64,000 nt of DNA, from NCBI RefSeq assembly GCF_902506345.1, contig NZ_LR733413.1, positions 190,530 to 254,529 on the forward strand. The letters run 5' to 3'. This document shows positions 17,010 through 25,960 of this stretch, piece after piece. Made by a program: the position numbers and the translations under genes. This DNA comes from Flavobacterium sp. 9R. GTDB taxonomy: Bacteria > Bacteroidota > Bacteroidia > Flavobacteriales > Flavobacteriaceae. The notes under the pieces were generated by a model. That model worked only from the letters and a program-made list of their open reading frames with translations. It was not told the origin of the DNA and ran no database searches. How positions within the stretch are numbered: position 1 is the stretch's first letter; each line of letters starts with the position of its first letter.

Positions 17010-17312
17010 TCTAATTAATTCTAATTGCTTGTTTGAGTTTGGTGTTTTTTAGCTGATTATTTTTTTCTAAACGAAACTACAAATAAATTGGATAATTTCA
17101 CCAAGTCTTCAACCTAAAGTTTTAACTCAAGTTTCAATTTTTAAAATGACAAAATCAATTTTTTGATTTTTTCCACCTTGTTAAATAAAACTAAAGTTTT
17201 TTTGTAAAAATTATTTTATCGGAGCTAACATCCCTGAAGCAACAAATTCCAAATTCCAAGTAGTCGTACAAGCCTTGGAATTTGGAATTTGCCCCAATTA
17301 GGGGATTGGAAT
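17010..17312. other. Intergenic region of about 300 bp
   Basis: This gap lies upstream of the 16638-17009 gene and downstream of the DUF2867 gene. It is very AT-rich with poly-T tracts and holds no frame worth calling. Its right end contains the second AAATTCC palindrome and a short CCCC-AATTA-GGGG stem (17292-17304). Confidence 0.6.
17243..17291. repeat. Dispersed palindrome AAATTCC, copy 2
   Basis: AAATTCCAAATTCCAAG (17244-17260) pairs with CTTGGAATTTGGAATTT (17274-17290), 17 bp perfect with a 13-nt loop. It matches the copy at 16279-16332 in the arms but not in the loop. It lies just beyond the stop of the DUF2867 gene, where a terminator would be expected. Confidence 0.65.
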
Positions 17313-18734
17313 TTATTTCTTAACCAATTTATTAATCATGCCTTCAAAGATGAAGCCATGAAAAGGGAGAACGGAGTACCAATACAATTTGCCCCAAAAA
17401 CCATGCGGTTTGAAAGTGGCGGCTTGGTATAACGTATTGTGTATGATTTTGAATTCTAACCAAGCTTCTCCTGGGAGTTTCATTTCGGCATACAAAACGA
17501 GCTTGCCTTCTTTTTTGTTGGCATACAATACCCGCCAAAAATCCAAAACGTCACCTGAATGAATGTCGTGTTTGTTGGTACGTCCCCTGCGAAGACCTAC
17601 GCCTCCAACTAATTTATCAAGAAAACCTCGTATCTCCCAAAGCCAGTCGCCATAGTACCAACCTGTTTCACCGCCAATAGACCAAATGCGTTCTGTGGTG
17701 TAGGAGCGGTTAAGGATTTCTTTTTTGCGACGATCGATAAAGCAATTCTTTTTAGGTACTTTCAGGTAATCGGCAACACTCCCAGTGAATTGACCGCTAA
17801 TCATAGCGTCTTTCCAACTTGATACAATGTCGTCTTTGTCTATTTTAACAAGTGCTCGCGAAACGGCTTCGCTATACCTCATTGGAGAAACTCCTAGTAG
17901 TTTATTAATGCGGTTGTCTTTGCAAACTACTTCTACTTTCATACTGCTGACTAAAGCAGCAGCGAGTTTGTAAGTAGTTGAAGTAACAAAGTACAACCAA
18001 TAAGATGACAATTTGGGCGTCATTACTGGAACTGTGTAGATGTAACGTTTCAGCCCTGCCGCTTGTGCAAATCCCAAGAGCATTTCTTTGTAAGTTAAAA
18101 TATCAGGGCCACCAATGTCAAAGTTTTGATCGTAAGTTTCCGGTTGATGTAAACTTTTTATCAAAAATGCTAAAACATCCGTAATGGCTATCGGTTGGCA
18201 TTTGGTATTGAGCCATTTTGGAGTAATCATAACAGGAAGTTTGTTTACCAAATCACGGATAATTTCAAAAGAAGCACTTCCTGAGCCTACAATAATCCCT
18301 GCTCTTAAAGTTGTGATGGCAAAAAGACCTGTTTTAAGGACATCTTCAACGGCTTTACGAGAGGCCAAATGTTTGGATAAAATAACATCATTGACAATAC
18401 CACTCAAATAAATTACTTGTTTTACTCGAGTGAGGTTCATTCGGTCTACAAAATTCAAAGCAGAGGCATATTCCAACTCATCATAATTCTTGGCCGAACC
18501 TGACATCGAATGAATCAAATAATAAGCGGCATCAATCTCATTGGGAATAGAAATTAGAGTTTCTTGGTTGAGAAAGTCTACTTCTATTACTCGTACTTGA
18601 TTTACATATTCTTCGGGTATTGTAAAACGATCTTTGTCTCTTACACAACAAATCACATGATGCCCTTGGGCCACTAGCAAAGGCAGTAGTCGCTTTCCAA
18701 TATATCCTGTGGCTCCTGTTAAAAGAATATTCAT
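17313..18734 (-). CDS. NAD(P)-binding SDR with DUF2867 domain
   Basis: A 473-residue two-part protein. Residues 1-290 form an extended/atypical SDR Rossmann fold with the nucleotide motif GATGYIG (7-13) and AYYLIHSMSGS. Residues about 325-470 are the DUF2867 domain, a START/SRPBCC-like fold with WYYGDWLWEIRGFLDKLVGG, DVLDFWRVLYA and the GFWGKLYWYSVLPFHGFIF tail. Homologues occur in photolyase/stress clusters of Bacteroidota and Proteobacteria, but no substrate is known to me. It is downstream of, and on the same strand as, the SDR-cryptochrome operon, after a 210-bp gap, so co-regulation is possible but not shown. Confidence 0.88.
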   Translation of the reverse strand: MNILLTGATGYIGKRLLPLLVAQGHHVICCVRDKDRFTIPEEYVNQVRVIEVDFLNQETLISIPNEIDAAYYLIHSMSGSAKNYDELEYASALNFVDRMNLTRVKQVIYLSGIVNDVILSKHLASRKAVEDVLKTGLFAITTLRAGIIVGSGSASFEIIRDLVNKLPVMITPKWLNTKCQPIAITDVLAFLIKSLHQPETYDQNFDIGGPDILTYKEMLLGFAQAAGLKRYIYTVPVMTPKLSSYWLYFVTSTTYKLAAALVSSMKVEVVCKDNRINKLLGVSPMRYSEAVSRALVKIDKDDIVSSWKDAMISGQFTGSVADYLKVPKKNCFIDRRKKEILNRSYTTERIWSIGGETGWYYGDWLWEIRGFLDKLVGGVGLRRGRTNKHDIHSGDVLDFWRVLYANKKEGKLVLYAEMKLPGEAWLEFKIIHNTLYQAATFKPHGFWGKLYWYSVLPFHGFIFEGMINKLVKK

Positions 18735-18944
18735 TTGTTTGTTAATTTATTGATAACAATATAGTTAAAAAAATTGTATAATCTTAGAAATAACCGATAG
18801 TATTGCTAAAATTATCGATAAAACGGTCTGAATCATGTTTTTTTGATTACTAATTCTTATATTTTTTCTGGTCAATTATTGTTGGTAATCTAGAATTCCA
18901 TTTGATTATTTTTTTATTTTTCTATAATTTGAATCAAACGGAGT

Positions 18945-19628
18945 TTATATTTTAAAACTAACCATACCATAATCTAAGGCAAAAACTTGTCCCGAAATGG
19001 ATTTGGCTTCTTTTGAAATTAAGAAATTCGCCATGTGCGCTACTTCATCAGGTTTTAGATACCCTTTCATCGGATGGCGTTCAATCATGTTTTCTTTCAT
19101 TCGGTCATTTCTTAAAATACCTGCTGCTAATGAAGTTTCGGTAATTGTTGGCGCAATGGCATTTACGCGTACAACTGAAGCCAGTTCCGCTCCTAATGAT
19201 TTTACCAATCCTTCAACACCTGCTTTGGCAGTAGCAATACTCGCGTGAAAAGGCATTCCTAATTTGGCAGCAACTGTACTAAACAAAAGAATCGAAGGCT
19301 GTTGTCCTTTTCGCAAGGCGGGCAAATATTTTTGAATGGCTTTTACAGCACCAATAACATTGATTTCAAAATCGTTTTTAAAATCGGATATGCTGAGGTT
19401 TCCGATTGGTTTTAAGTTAATCGAACCTGGACAATAAATCAAAGTATCCACATTTTCTATGTCCGGAAGCGGATCTTGCAAAACATCAACGGCATAGTGC
19501 GTTAAATTGGGATGTGACAAATCTGGCGCTGTTCTACTGATGTTAATTACTTGATTCGATTGCAATTGTTGCATTAGTATCGCGCTACCAATTCCTTTGC
19601 TACCGCCAATAATTACGATGTTTTTCAT
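18945..19628 (-). CDS. SDR family oxidoreductase lacking the catalytic Tyr
   Basis: A 227-residue short-chain dehydrogenase/reductase-like protein. The nucleotide motif GGSKGIG (8-14) and the strand ending LLFSTVAAK (Ser117) are canonical. The active site normally reads YxxxK; here Lys135 is present (HASIATAKAGVEGL) but position 131 is Ile. The enzyme therefore cannot use the standard Tyr proton relay. I recall the same HASIA..AK pattern in related proteins, so this appears to be a subfamily trait rather than a mutation. It ends the TetR-cryptochrome run and may have a binding or sensing role. Confidence 0.87.
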   Translation of the reverse strand: MKNIVIIGGSKGIGSAILMQQLQSNQVINISRTAPDLSHPNLTHYAVDVLQDPLPDIENVDTLIYCPGSINLKPIGNLSISDFKNDFEINVIGAVKAIQKYLPALRKGQQPSILLFSTVAAKLGMPFHASIATAKAGVEGLVKSLGAELASVVRVNAIAPTITETSLAAGILRNDRMKENMIERHPMKGYLKPDEVAHMANFLISKEAKSISGQVFALDYGMVSFKI

Positions 19629-19645
19629 AATGTGTTGAGTTTGGT

Positions 19646-19930
19646 TTATCGTTTAGATATTTTGTTATGGGTGATTTGTCGCTGTAAAGTACATTTGAAT
19701 CTTCCTTCGGTAAAATTTCGAAGTTTCTCGTGTTTTGTTTTTCGACCTTGTACTCGGGCGCGCCAAAGTCTGAAACTCGAAGGTTTCATTTCGGCACGCA
19801 TCAAGTCGATGACTTCTTGTTCTTTTAATCCAAATTGCAATTGGATGGCTTCGAAAGTGGTTCGGTCTTCCCAAGCCATTTCAATAATTCGGTCGATTTC
19901 TAATTCGGTAAGGGCTATTTTGTTGGGCAT
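19646..19930 (-). CDS. TIGR03643/DUF2805 family protein
   Basis: A 94-residue basic protein of the TIGR03643 (DUF2805) family. The hallmark segments are IDRIIEMAWEDRTTFEAI, FGLKEQEVIDLMRAEMKPSS and RLWRARVQGRKTKHEKL. The predicted helix-turn-helix-like N-terminus and the basic tail would suit DNA or RNA binding, but the function is unknown. The family is regularly found next to cryptochrome/photolyase genes, as here: the second cryptochrome gene ends 38 bp upstream and the SDR gene begins 17 bp downstream. Length is normal. Confidence 0.9.
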   Translation of the reverse strand: MPNKIALTELEIDRIIEMAWEDRTTFEAIQLQFGLKEQEVIDLMRAEMKPSSFRLWRARVQGRKTKHEKLRNFTEGRFKCTLQRQITHNKISKR

Positions 19931-19968
19931 AGCTAAAGCTTTTTTGATAGATGTTCTAGGTTTATTTT

Positions 19969-21453
19969 TTAATCGCTATCGCCAATATCGGCTAGGGTAT
20001 GTAATTTCAAAATCCGATTGCTTTCTTCTTTAACCAATGGATTTTTCTTCATTTTCCATAAAAAATCTGAAGCAAATTTTCGAGTTCTGTCAATATTGAC
20101 AATCGGTTTTGGATAGTCTTTTCCCAATTCGAAATTGTTGAATTTTTGGTCCAAAAAGGTCATTTTACTAGGTTGATGAACGAAAGGCAATGGCAAATTT
20201 CGTAACTCGGGTACCCATTGTTTGATAAATTCTCCTTGCGGGTCGTGTTCCAAACTATTTTTTATCGGATTGTAAATGCGCAATAAGTTGACACCTGTTT
20301 CGCCAGCTTGCATCTGCAATTGCGGGTAGTGAATGCCCGGCTCAAAATCCAAAAACATTTGCGATAAATGTTGTGTAGCTTCTTGCCAAGGTTGCCAAAG
20401 GTTATGAGTAAAAAAAGACACCAATAATGCTCGCATTCTAAAGTTGAGGTAGCCCGTTTCGTTCAAGCATCTCATTGCTGCATCAACGAGAGGGACACCC
20501 GTTTGTCCTTTTTTCCAAGCCTCGACATAATTGGAATTGATTTTCTTTTTTAAATCGTGATAGCCTTTGTTGATGCTTTCAAACTCCATAATTTCTTCCA
20601 TTTCAAATTTTTGAATAAAATGGGCTTGCCAAGTAAGTCTCGACACAAAGGAATCAATTTGTTTTTTATTGGTACAAATCAACCGAAATGTAGCAGCTCG
20701 CTGCAATACTTCTCGGGTAGATAAATTTCCCCAAGCAATATATGGTGAGATTCTGCTGCAACTTTTTCTCGCTAGTAGAGGTTTTGAAATATGATTGCTA
20801 TAATTGAAATAACGGTTTTTAAAAAAAGAGTCTAAATATTTCTGTCCCATTTCTGTACCTCCTTTTTGAAAAATAGCATCGGGAATGGTGACTAAATTTG
20901 TCTTTTCTAACAAGCGTTCTAGCTGTTCAATTTGGTTCAATTCTATAAAGCTATTGTTATTTGGTAAGAATGCAAATTGCGGTTCATTCATATATTTTTC
21001 CCATTGCACCACCCAATTGCTTCGGTTTTTTAGCCCTCTAAAAATGCCATTATTGATGTTTTCGACCCAATTAATTTGGTTGTTTTTGCAAAATCTTTTG
21101 AAAGCTTTGTCTCTGTCGTACGTAATTCTTATTCCGGTTTCTTGATGTGAGTAGACATTTTTGATGGTGTATAGTTCGAGTATGCTATTTATGGTGCTAA
21201 TGACTTCTCCATTTACAGCTAATACTTTTGTTTGATACGGTTGCAGTTCTGCATTGAGGGCTACGATAGATTGCTTGATAAAATTCCAATGCCTTGCGCT
21301 GTAGTGCGTATCGTTTTGCAGTGATTTTTCAAAAACATACAGTAAAAGTGTAGGCTGACCAGATTGGATTGCATTATGGATAGCCTCGTTGTCCTGCAAA
21401 CGAAGGTCTCTTTTGAACCAAACGATATTGATATGTTTTTTATTCGAATTCAT
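19969..21453 (-). CDS. Cryptochrome/photolyase family flavoprotein
   Basis: A 494-residue member of the cryptochrome/photolyase superfamily. The N-terminal alpha/beta domain begins [18 protein letters not shown]. The FAD domain contains [60 protein letters not shown] and a [17 protein letters not shown] segment that replaces the usual NWQW stretch. The changed Trp region and MQAGETG mark it as a different branch from the CPD photolyase at 8647 and from the adjacent cry-DASH; I cannot assign its photoproduct. It begins 3 bp after the cry-DASH stop, so both are in one operon. Confidence 0.9.
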   Translation of the reverse strand: MNSNKKHINIVWFKRDLRLQDNEAIHNAIQSGQPTLLLYVFEKSLQNDTHYSARHWNFIKQSIVALNAELQPYQTKVLAVNGEVISTINSILELYTIKNVYSHQETGIRITYDRDKAFKRFCKNNQINWVENINNGIFRGLKNRSNWVVQWEKYMNEPQFAFLPNNNSFIELNQIEQLERLLEKTNLVTIPDAIFQKGGTEMGQKYLDSFFKNRYFNYSNHISKPLLARKSCSRISPYIAWGNLSTREVLQRAATFRLICTNKKQIDSFVSRLTWQAHFIQKFEMEEIMEFESINKGYHDLKKKINSNYVEAWKKGQTGVPLVDAAMRCLNETGYLNFRMRALLVSFFTHNLWQPWQEATQHLSQMFLDFEPGIHYPQLQMQAGETGVNLLRIYNPIKNSLEHDPQGEFIKQWVPELRNLPLPFVHQPSKMTFLDQKFNNFELGKDYPKPIVNIDRTRKFASDFLWKMKKNPLVKEESNRILKLHTLADIGDSD

Positions 21454-21456
21454 CTT

Positions 21457-22761
21457 TTAAAAAAGTTGTTGTTGAAGCCAGCGTTGTTGAAATTTCGACT
21501 GCTTGTCATAGTTTTGGGCTTGCAAGGCGACATTGAATTTTCTATCACGAGGGTCGTTGCCTACACCTGAAACATACATCCAATTGCCATAATTGCTGTG
21601 CACATCATAATCCAAAAGCATCGATTCAAAATAGGCCGCTCCAATTCTCCAATCTAGGAGTAAAGTTTTGGCAAAGTAAGAAGCTACGTTTTGTCGTCCG
21701 CGGTTGCTCATCCATCCTGTTTGTTGCAGTTCCAGCATATTTGCATTCACAAAAGGTTCTGCCGTAGTGCCGTTAATCCATTGTTGGATGGCTTTTTTGT
21801 CTTGAGACCATTGATACTCTCGGTTTTGAATGCCCCCAATTTTAAAAATCGCATTGCCATTTTGAAGCGAAATGTATTTGAAATAGTCCCTCCAAAGCAA
21901 TTCAAAAATCAACCAATACGTAGACTCGTTGGCTTCTATTTCTTTTTCGTAGCGCTTGATTTCCCAATAAATGGTTTTAGGCGAAAGACATCCATTAGCC
22001 AACCAAGGCGAAAATTTTGAACTGTAATCTGTACCAATTAATCCGTTGCGGGTTTGTTTGTACTGACTGATTTTTTTGGTGTTCCAAAGGTATTCTTGCA
22101 GTCTTGCCAATGCCTGATTTTCGCCACCACGAAAAGGGAAAGCGGTTCTCCTATCTTCTTCAAATGTTGTAAATCTTAAATCTTCCAAAGTAGGAATTGT
22201 GGTTTGTATGTCAATTATATTGGACTCGGGTAGAGCGGTTAGCTTGCCTATTTTCGGAACGACTGCTTTTTTTTCACAAGCATTTCTGAATTGTGTAAAA
22301 ATCGCTGGTATTTCGGCTATCGCAAACGGAATGATTTCTGGCGGAAATAAAAATTGATGATAAGTAGCGACAAATTCTGCAGTTGGACCGCAATTTTTTT
22401 TCACGCTATCGATTTCCTCTTTTTCTTCGCTCGTCCATTCGTTTTGAAAGTAAATCGTAGTTTGGATAGAAGAATCAATCAAAGTCGGAATGATTTGTGA
22501 AGCCGAATCGTGATACACCAAAAGCGTAATGCCAAGTGTCGCCAAATTTGCCCTTAATTCTTGAACCGAATCTATGGTAAACTGAGCTCGAAAATGCGCA
22601 GTTTTTTTAAATCCAAAAGCCGTAGTTGCATACTGTTTTGGGTCAAAACAATGCACACCAACTACGCTTTCATTTTCGGCAATTGCCTTTTGTAGCGCTG
22701 GATTATCCGCGATTCTTAGGTCATTTCTGAACCAAACGATTCCTTTTTGTTTCTTCTGCAT
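21457..22761 (-). CDS. DASH-family cryptochrome
   Basis: A 434-residue cryptochrome-DASH. Recognisable parts are [36 protein letters not shown] and [19 protein letters not shown]. Near the C-terminus are [32 protein letters not shown] and [20 protein letters not shown]. The RNDLR and GVGNDPR elements are characteristic of DASH proteins, which bind FAD and a folate antenna and repair pyrimidine dimers in single-stranded or looped DNA; signalling roles are also reported. Its start overlaps the 3' end of the DUF2256 gene by 46 bp. It sits centrally in the TetR-led operon. Confidence 0.94.
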   Translation of the reverse strand: MQKKQKGIVWFRNDLRIADNPALQKAIAENESVVGVHCFDPKQYATTAFGFKKTAHFRAQFTIDSVQELRANLATLGITLLVYHDSASQIIPTLIDSSIQTTIYFQNEWTSEEKEEIDSVKKNCGPTAEFVATYHQFLFPPEIIPFAIAEIPAIFTQFRNACEKKAVVPKIGKLTALPESNIIDIQTTIPTLEDLRFTTFEEDRRTAFPFRGGENQALARLQEYLWNTKKISQYKQTRNGLIGTDYSSKFSPWLANGCLSPKTIYWEIKRYEKEIEANESTYWLIFELLWRDYFKYISLQNGNAIFKIGGIQNREYQWSQDKKAIQQWINGTTAEPFVNANMLELQQTGWMSNRGRQNVASYFAKTLLLDWRIGAAYFESMLLDYDVHSNYGNWMYVSGVGNDPRDRKFNVALQAQNYDKQSKFQQRWLQQQLF

Positions 22762-22871
22762 TTTTCGCTACAATATTTTACTTCGTCCCAAACTTTTTCC
22801 CATTTTTTTCTCCAATCAAAAGGGCGATTACAGACCACGCATATTTTGGATGGCAAGTGCGTTTTTTTCAA
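22716..22871 (-). CDS. DUF2256 small zinc-ribbon protein
   Basis: A 51-residue protein read from TTG 22869-22871 to TAA 22716-22718. The sequence [18 protein letters not shown] followed by [18 protein letters not shown] is the complete DUF2256 signature, with Cys11, Cys14, Cys33 and Cys37 as zinc ligands. The function is unknown, but the family is a regular companion of cryptochrome genes. It overlaps the cry-DASH start by 46 bp in a different frame and starts 2 bp past the AarF stop. No ATG is available in frame, so TTG is the likely start. It is shorter than most gene finders accept and is easily missed. Confidence 0.87.
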   Translation of the reverse strand: MKKTHLPSKICVVCNRPFDWRKKWEKVWDEVKYCSEKCRRNKKESFGSEMT

Positions 22872-22873
22872 TT

Positions 22874-24181
22874 TTATAAATAGTTTTGGTATTGATTTAC
22901 GGCGATGGAAGCCTTTAGGTCAAACATCAAATTATACAAACCAAAGAAGGTTCTATTCATATAAATAAAATGCTTGGAACCTCGATTACCATTCATCTTG
23001 CGCAGGTTGGTGTCTTTGGCAAATCGTTCGCCCAATTGCGCAATATTGTTAAAAAAGACTTCATCCGAAAAATCGAAATGCGTGTTTTGAAACGGCAAAG
23101 TGAAGAGCGATAGCAAATCATAAAACATACTGGTGAAATACGCAATTTCTTCTGGAGTATCTTCTTTTCTTAAAATCTCAAGCTCGAATAATTTGGCATT
23201 AAAGAGTTGCTTGTTGTCAATGATTTCTTTGTTGATTAATTCAAAGTAAGGCACATAAAAGTCATTCGGAATGCTTTTCATACAGCCAAAATCCAATGCG
23301 ACCAATTGCTGGTTGTTATCTACCAAAAAGTTTCCAGGATGTGGGTCGGCGTGTACTTTTCGTAAAACGTGAATTTGGTACATATAAAAATCCCACAACG
23401 CTTGTCCTACTTTGTTGGCGGTTTCTTGATTGGTGTTTTCGGCAGTGAATTCAGATAAATGTTTCCCTATCATCCAATCCATCGTTAGGATTTTTTCGGA
23501 TGAAAATTCTGGATAGTAAGCAGGAAAAACCAAGTTGTCAATTTTTTGGCAAGCAGCGACCACTTCTTGACTTTGTTTTAGTTCAAGGGTATAATTGGTT
23601 TCTTCAATCAATTTGTCTTCTACTTCTTTAAAGTATTTATCAGAATCTTTGCCCTGTAGATTAAACATTCGAATCGCCATTGGTTTAACCAAGGCCAAAT
23701 CCGAAGAAATGCTATTGGCTACGCCTGGATATTGAATTTTTACCGCTAATTTTTTTCCGTTTTTCTTGGCCAAATGTACTTGACCAATACTTGCTGCATT
23801 TACCGATTCGGCATTGAATTCATCAAAAATCTCATAAGGTGTTTTGCCAAAATTCGATTTGAAGGTTTTGAGTACCAAAGGAGCCGAAAGCGGCGGAACA
23901 GAAAACTGCGACAATGAAAATTTTTCTACATAGGCTTGTGGCAGAAAATTTTTGTCCATACTCAGCATTTGTGCTACTTTTAGCGCACTTCCTTTCAAGC
24001 TTTTTAGGCCGTCATAAATATCTTCGGCATTGTCTTCGTTGAGTTTATCTCTCGTCAAGTCTGAGTTGACTATTTTTTCTCCGTAATATTTTAGGTAATT
24101 CACGCCTACTTTTGCCCCCGTTTGTACCAATTTGGTCGCTCTTTCAATCTTTGAAGTAGGAATATAGTCTATAGTTTTCAT
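22874..24181 (-). CDS. AarF/UbiB (ABC1) family atypical kinase
   Basis: A 435-residue ABC1/UbiB-type kinase-like protein. The nucleotide loop is the Ala-rich AASIGQVH; the Lys is in LAVKIQYPG; the catalytic and metal motifs are [12 protein letters not shown] and LDFGCMK. The N-terminal KxGQ signature is altered to KVAQ ([13 protein letters not shown]). UbiB-type proteins support isoprenoid quinone synthesis and lipid handling, while stress-operon copies have unclear roles. Its ATG shares one base with the TetR stop (24181), and it is followed by DUF2256 and cry-DASH, so it belongs to the photobiology/stress operon. Substrate unknown. Confidence 0.9.
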   Translation of the reverse strand: MKTIDYIPTSKIERATKLVQTGAKVGVNYLKYYGEKIVNSDLTRDKLNEDNAEDIYDGLKSLKGSALKVAQMLSMDKNFLPQAYVEKFSLSQFSVPPLSAPLVLKTFKSNFGKTPYEIFDEFNAESVNAASIGQVHLAKKNGKKLAVKIQYPGVANSISSDLALVKPMAIRMFNLQGKDSDKYFKEVEDKLIEETNYTLELKQSQEVVAACQKIDNLVFPAYYPEFSSEKILTMDWMIGKHLSEFTAENTNQETANKVGQALWDFYMYQIHVLRKVHADPHPGNFLVDNNQQLVALDFGCMKSIPNDFYVPYFELINKEIIDNKQLFNAKLFELEILRKEDTPEEIAYFTSMFYDLLSLFTLPFQNTHFDFSDEVFFNNIAQLGERFAKDTNLRKMNGNRGSKHFIYMNRTFFGLYNLMFDLKASIAVNQYQNYL

Positions 24182-24840
24182 TAGTTTTTTTGTATTTTTT
24201 CTTTGAATAGGAATTTTCCAAAATCGATTAAACTGTCAATAGGAGTGATGTTCATTAATTCGAAGGCAGCCTTCACCGATTTTTCTATATAGATGTCTGT
24301 CTTTTCAAATCCTGCGGAACTGTCGTCCATCCAAAATTTTAAGGTGAGTAAAAACTGAATCCACAACGATTCTTTTGTCGCTTTTTCTTGGTATTCCTGA
24401 AAACGTTCTATTTGAATGCGGAAATCATCGGTGGTAATTTCACCTATATAATTTTTGAATTTTTTACGAACATCAGCCAAAAGCATTACGTTTTTTAACT
24501 GATTTTTATGTTGTTGCAATGCATATAAAACATAACTTCGATTCGCTGTAAGTAATTCGAAGAACGTAAAATAGAAGCTCAACAGTTTTGAACGCATTTC
24601 ATAACTTGGGTATGCAGGGTTTTTTTCTAGCAATTCGATGGTTTTATCAAAGAATTGAATGAAGATTTCTTTCTCGATAGCTTCAAGTGTTCCAAAGAAG
24701 GTATAAAATTCGGCTTCGCTAAATCCGTTGTTCTTAGCAAATTGGTAAATTGATTTTGGTTTTTCATTATGTTCAACCACGTGGTCCATATAATAGGATA
24801 CGATTTTGTCTTTGGTAAGTACTGTTTTTTTAGTTGCCAT
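24181..24840 (-). CDS. TetR family transcriptional regulator
   Basis: A 219-residue regulator with an N-terminal TetR helix-turn-helix (about 8-55: DKIVSYYMDHVVEHNEKPKS, FAKNNGFSEAEFYTFFGTLE) and a helical C-terminal ligand/dimer domain. It heads the minus-strand operon containing AarF, DUF2256, two cryptochromes, TIGR03643 and the SDR. It is divergent from the TIGR01777 gene; the gap between them holds a 9-bp perfect inverted repeat (24876-24907) suited to a TetR dimer. Auto-regulation and control of both directions is therefore likely but inferred. The inducing ligand is unknown. Confidence 0.9.
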   Translation of the reverse strand: MATKKTVLTKDKIVSYYMDHVVEHNEKPKSIYQFAKNNGFSEAEFYTFFGTLEAIEKEIFIQFFDKTIELLEKNPAYPSYEMRSKLLSFYFTFFELLTANRSYVLYALQQHKNQLKNVMLLADVRKKFKNYIGEITTDDFRIQIERFQEYQEKATKESLWIQFLLTLKFWMDDSSAGFEKTDIYIEKSVKAAFELMNITPIDSLIDFGKFLFKEKIQKN

Positions 24841-24875
24841 TTTAGTTCCTTTTAAATTAGAGTATAAAGATACTA

Positions 24876-24907
24876 TTGTTTAACTTATTATTAATAATGT
24901 TAAACAA
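24876..24907. promoter_or_regulatory. Candidate TetR operator (inverted repeat)
   Basis: TTGTTTAAC (24876-24884) and GTTAAACAA (24899-24907) are perfect 9-bp inverted repeats 14 bp apart. They lie in the divergent gap, 36 bp above the TetR start and just upstream of a -7 element reading toward the TIGR01777 gene. Bound repressor would block both promoters. Because the region is AT-rich, chance symmetry cannot be excluded. Confidence 0.5.
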
Positions 24908-24917
24908 AATTTTAACC

Positions 24918-24925
24918 TATGTTTG
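24918..24925 (+). promoter_or_regulatory. -7 promoter element of the TIGR01777 gene
   Basis: TATGTTTG matches TAnnTTTG and would start transcription near 24931, 26 nt before the ATG at 24957. The -33 region is poor and coincides with the right arm of the inverted repeat, consistent with regulated rather than constitutive use. Confidence 0.5.
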
Positions 24926-24956
24926 CATAAGTTATTTTGATAACACAAAAAATAAG

Positions 24957-25871
24957 ATGAAAAAGACAGTTTTAATCACAGGTGGTACAGGCTTTATTGG
25001 TCATTATTTGATAACATTACTGACCGAGAAAGGGTATACAATAAACGTTTTGACTCGAACCCATAAAAAAAATACCGCGACAGTTTCCTATTATACTTGG
25101 GATATTGCATCTGGTAGTATAGAAGAAAAAGCTGTTTTAGACGCCGATTATATTATTCATCTTGCTGGAGAATCTATTGCTGAGAAACGTTGGACAGTAG
25201 AACGCAAAAAAGCGATATTAGATAGTAGAGTTCAATCTACTGCTTTATTGGCATCGGTTTTGCAATCAAACAAGAATAATGTTAAAGCTTTTATTTCTGC
25301 ATCTGGAATCGGAATTTACGGCGCGTTGAATGGCGAAGGAATTTGTACTGAAACTTCACCAGCTGCGCACGATTTTTTGGGTAAAGTATGCCTAGAATGG
25401 GAAAAAGCTGTAGATGCAATTGTGCCACTTGGTATCCGAACTGTCAAAGTGAGAACTGGTTTGGTTTTGGGAGAAAGTGCTGGCTTTTTGCAAAAAATGG
25501 CACCTGTTTTTCGATACGGATTCGGTTCGGCATTGGGTTCGGGGAATCAATATATGCCTTGGATTCATATTCACGATTTGTGTGCCATTTATTTAGAAGC
25601 AATAGAAAATGAAGCAATGCAAGGCGCTTACAATGCGGCGATAGAGGACAGTACAACCAATTCGCTTTTCTCAAAAACCTTAGCTTATATTTATGGTTAT
25701 TCGGTTTGGTTGCCAAAAGTTCCTGCTTTTGTGTTGCAATTAGCCTTAGGCGAAATGGCACTTTTGTTGCTCACGGGGCGTCGGGTTTCTAATGATAAAT
25801 TACTCGATTTGGGCTTCCGCTTTCAATTTAAAAATCTCGATTTCGCTTTGCGCGATTGCTTAAAAAAATAG
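24957..25871 (+). CDS. TIGR01777 family epimerase/oxidoreductase (YfcH-like)
   Basis: A 304-residue extended SDR. The NAD(P) motif is ITGGTGFIG near the N-terminus; other family landmarks are YIIHLAGESIAEKRWT, ISASGIGIYG, VRTGLVLGESAGFL and MPWIHIHDLC. This family (YfcH/SulA-type) has no established reaction, but its members are often linked to stress or cell-division genes and photolyases. I start it at ATG 24957 because the 27 upstream in-frame residues would cover the promoter and operator. It is divergent from the TetR gene, which probably controls it. Confidence 0.9.
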   Translation: MKKTVLITGGTGFIGHYLITLLTEKGYTINVLTRTHKKNTATVSYYTWDIASGSIEEKAVLDADYIIHLAGESIAEKRWTVERKKAILDSRVQSTALLASVLQSNKNNVKAFISASGIGIYGALNGEGICTETSPAAHDFLGKVCLEWEKAVDAIVPLGIRTVKVRTGLVLGESAGFLQKMAPVFRYGFGSALGSGNQYMPWIHIHDLCAIYLEAIENEAMQGAYNAAIEDSTTNSLFSKTLAYIYGYSVWLPKVPAFVLQLALGEMALLLLTGRRVSNDKLLDLGFRFQFKNLDFALRDCLKK

Positions 25872-25921
25872 AAGAATTTGTTTTAATAGTTTAATTTGTT
25901 ACTTGTAGTTTGTTGTAATAA

Positions 25922-25960
25922 CCTCATTTTGCTGCTGCCATAGCGAAATGAGGTTTTTTT
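25922..25960 (+). terminator. Rho-independent terminator of the TIGR01777 gene
   Basis: CCTCATTT (25922-25929) pairs with AAATGAGG (25946-25953) and is followed by seven T. It sits between convergent genes; the T-run serves the plus strand. Confidence 0.75.

Noticed and set aside
22747..22968. Plus-strand frame across the AarF/cry-DASH junction
   Set aside because: It is antisense to the well-supported DUF2256, cry-DASH and AarF frames and has no domain or signal of its own.
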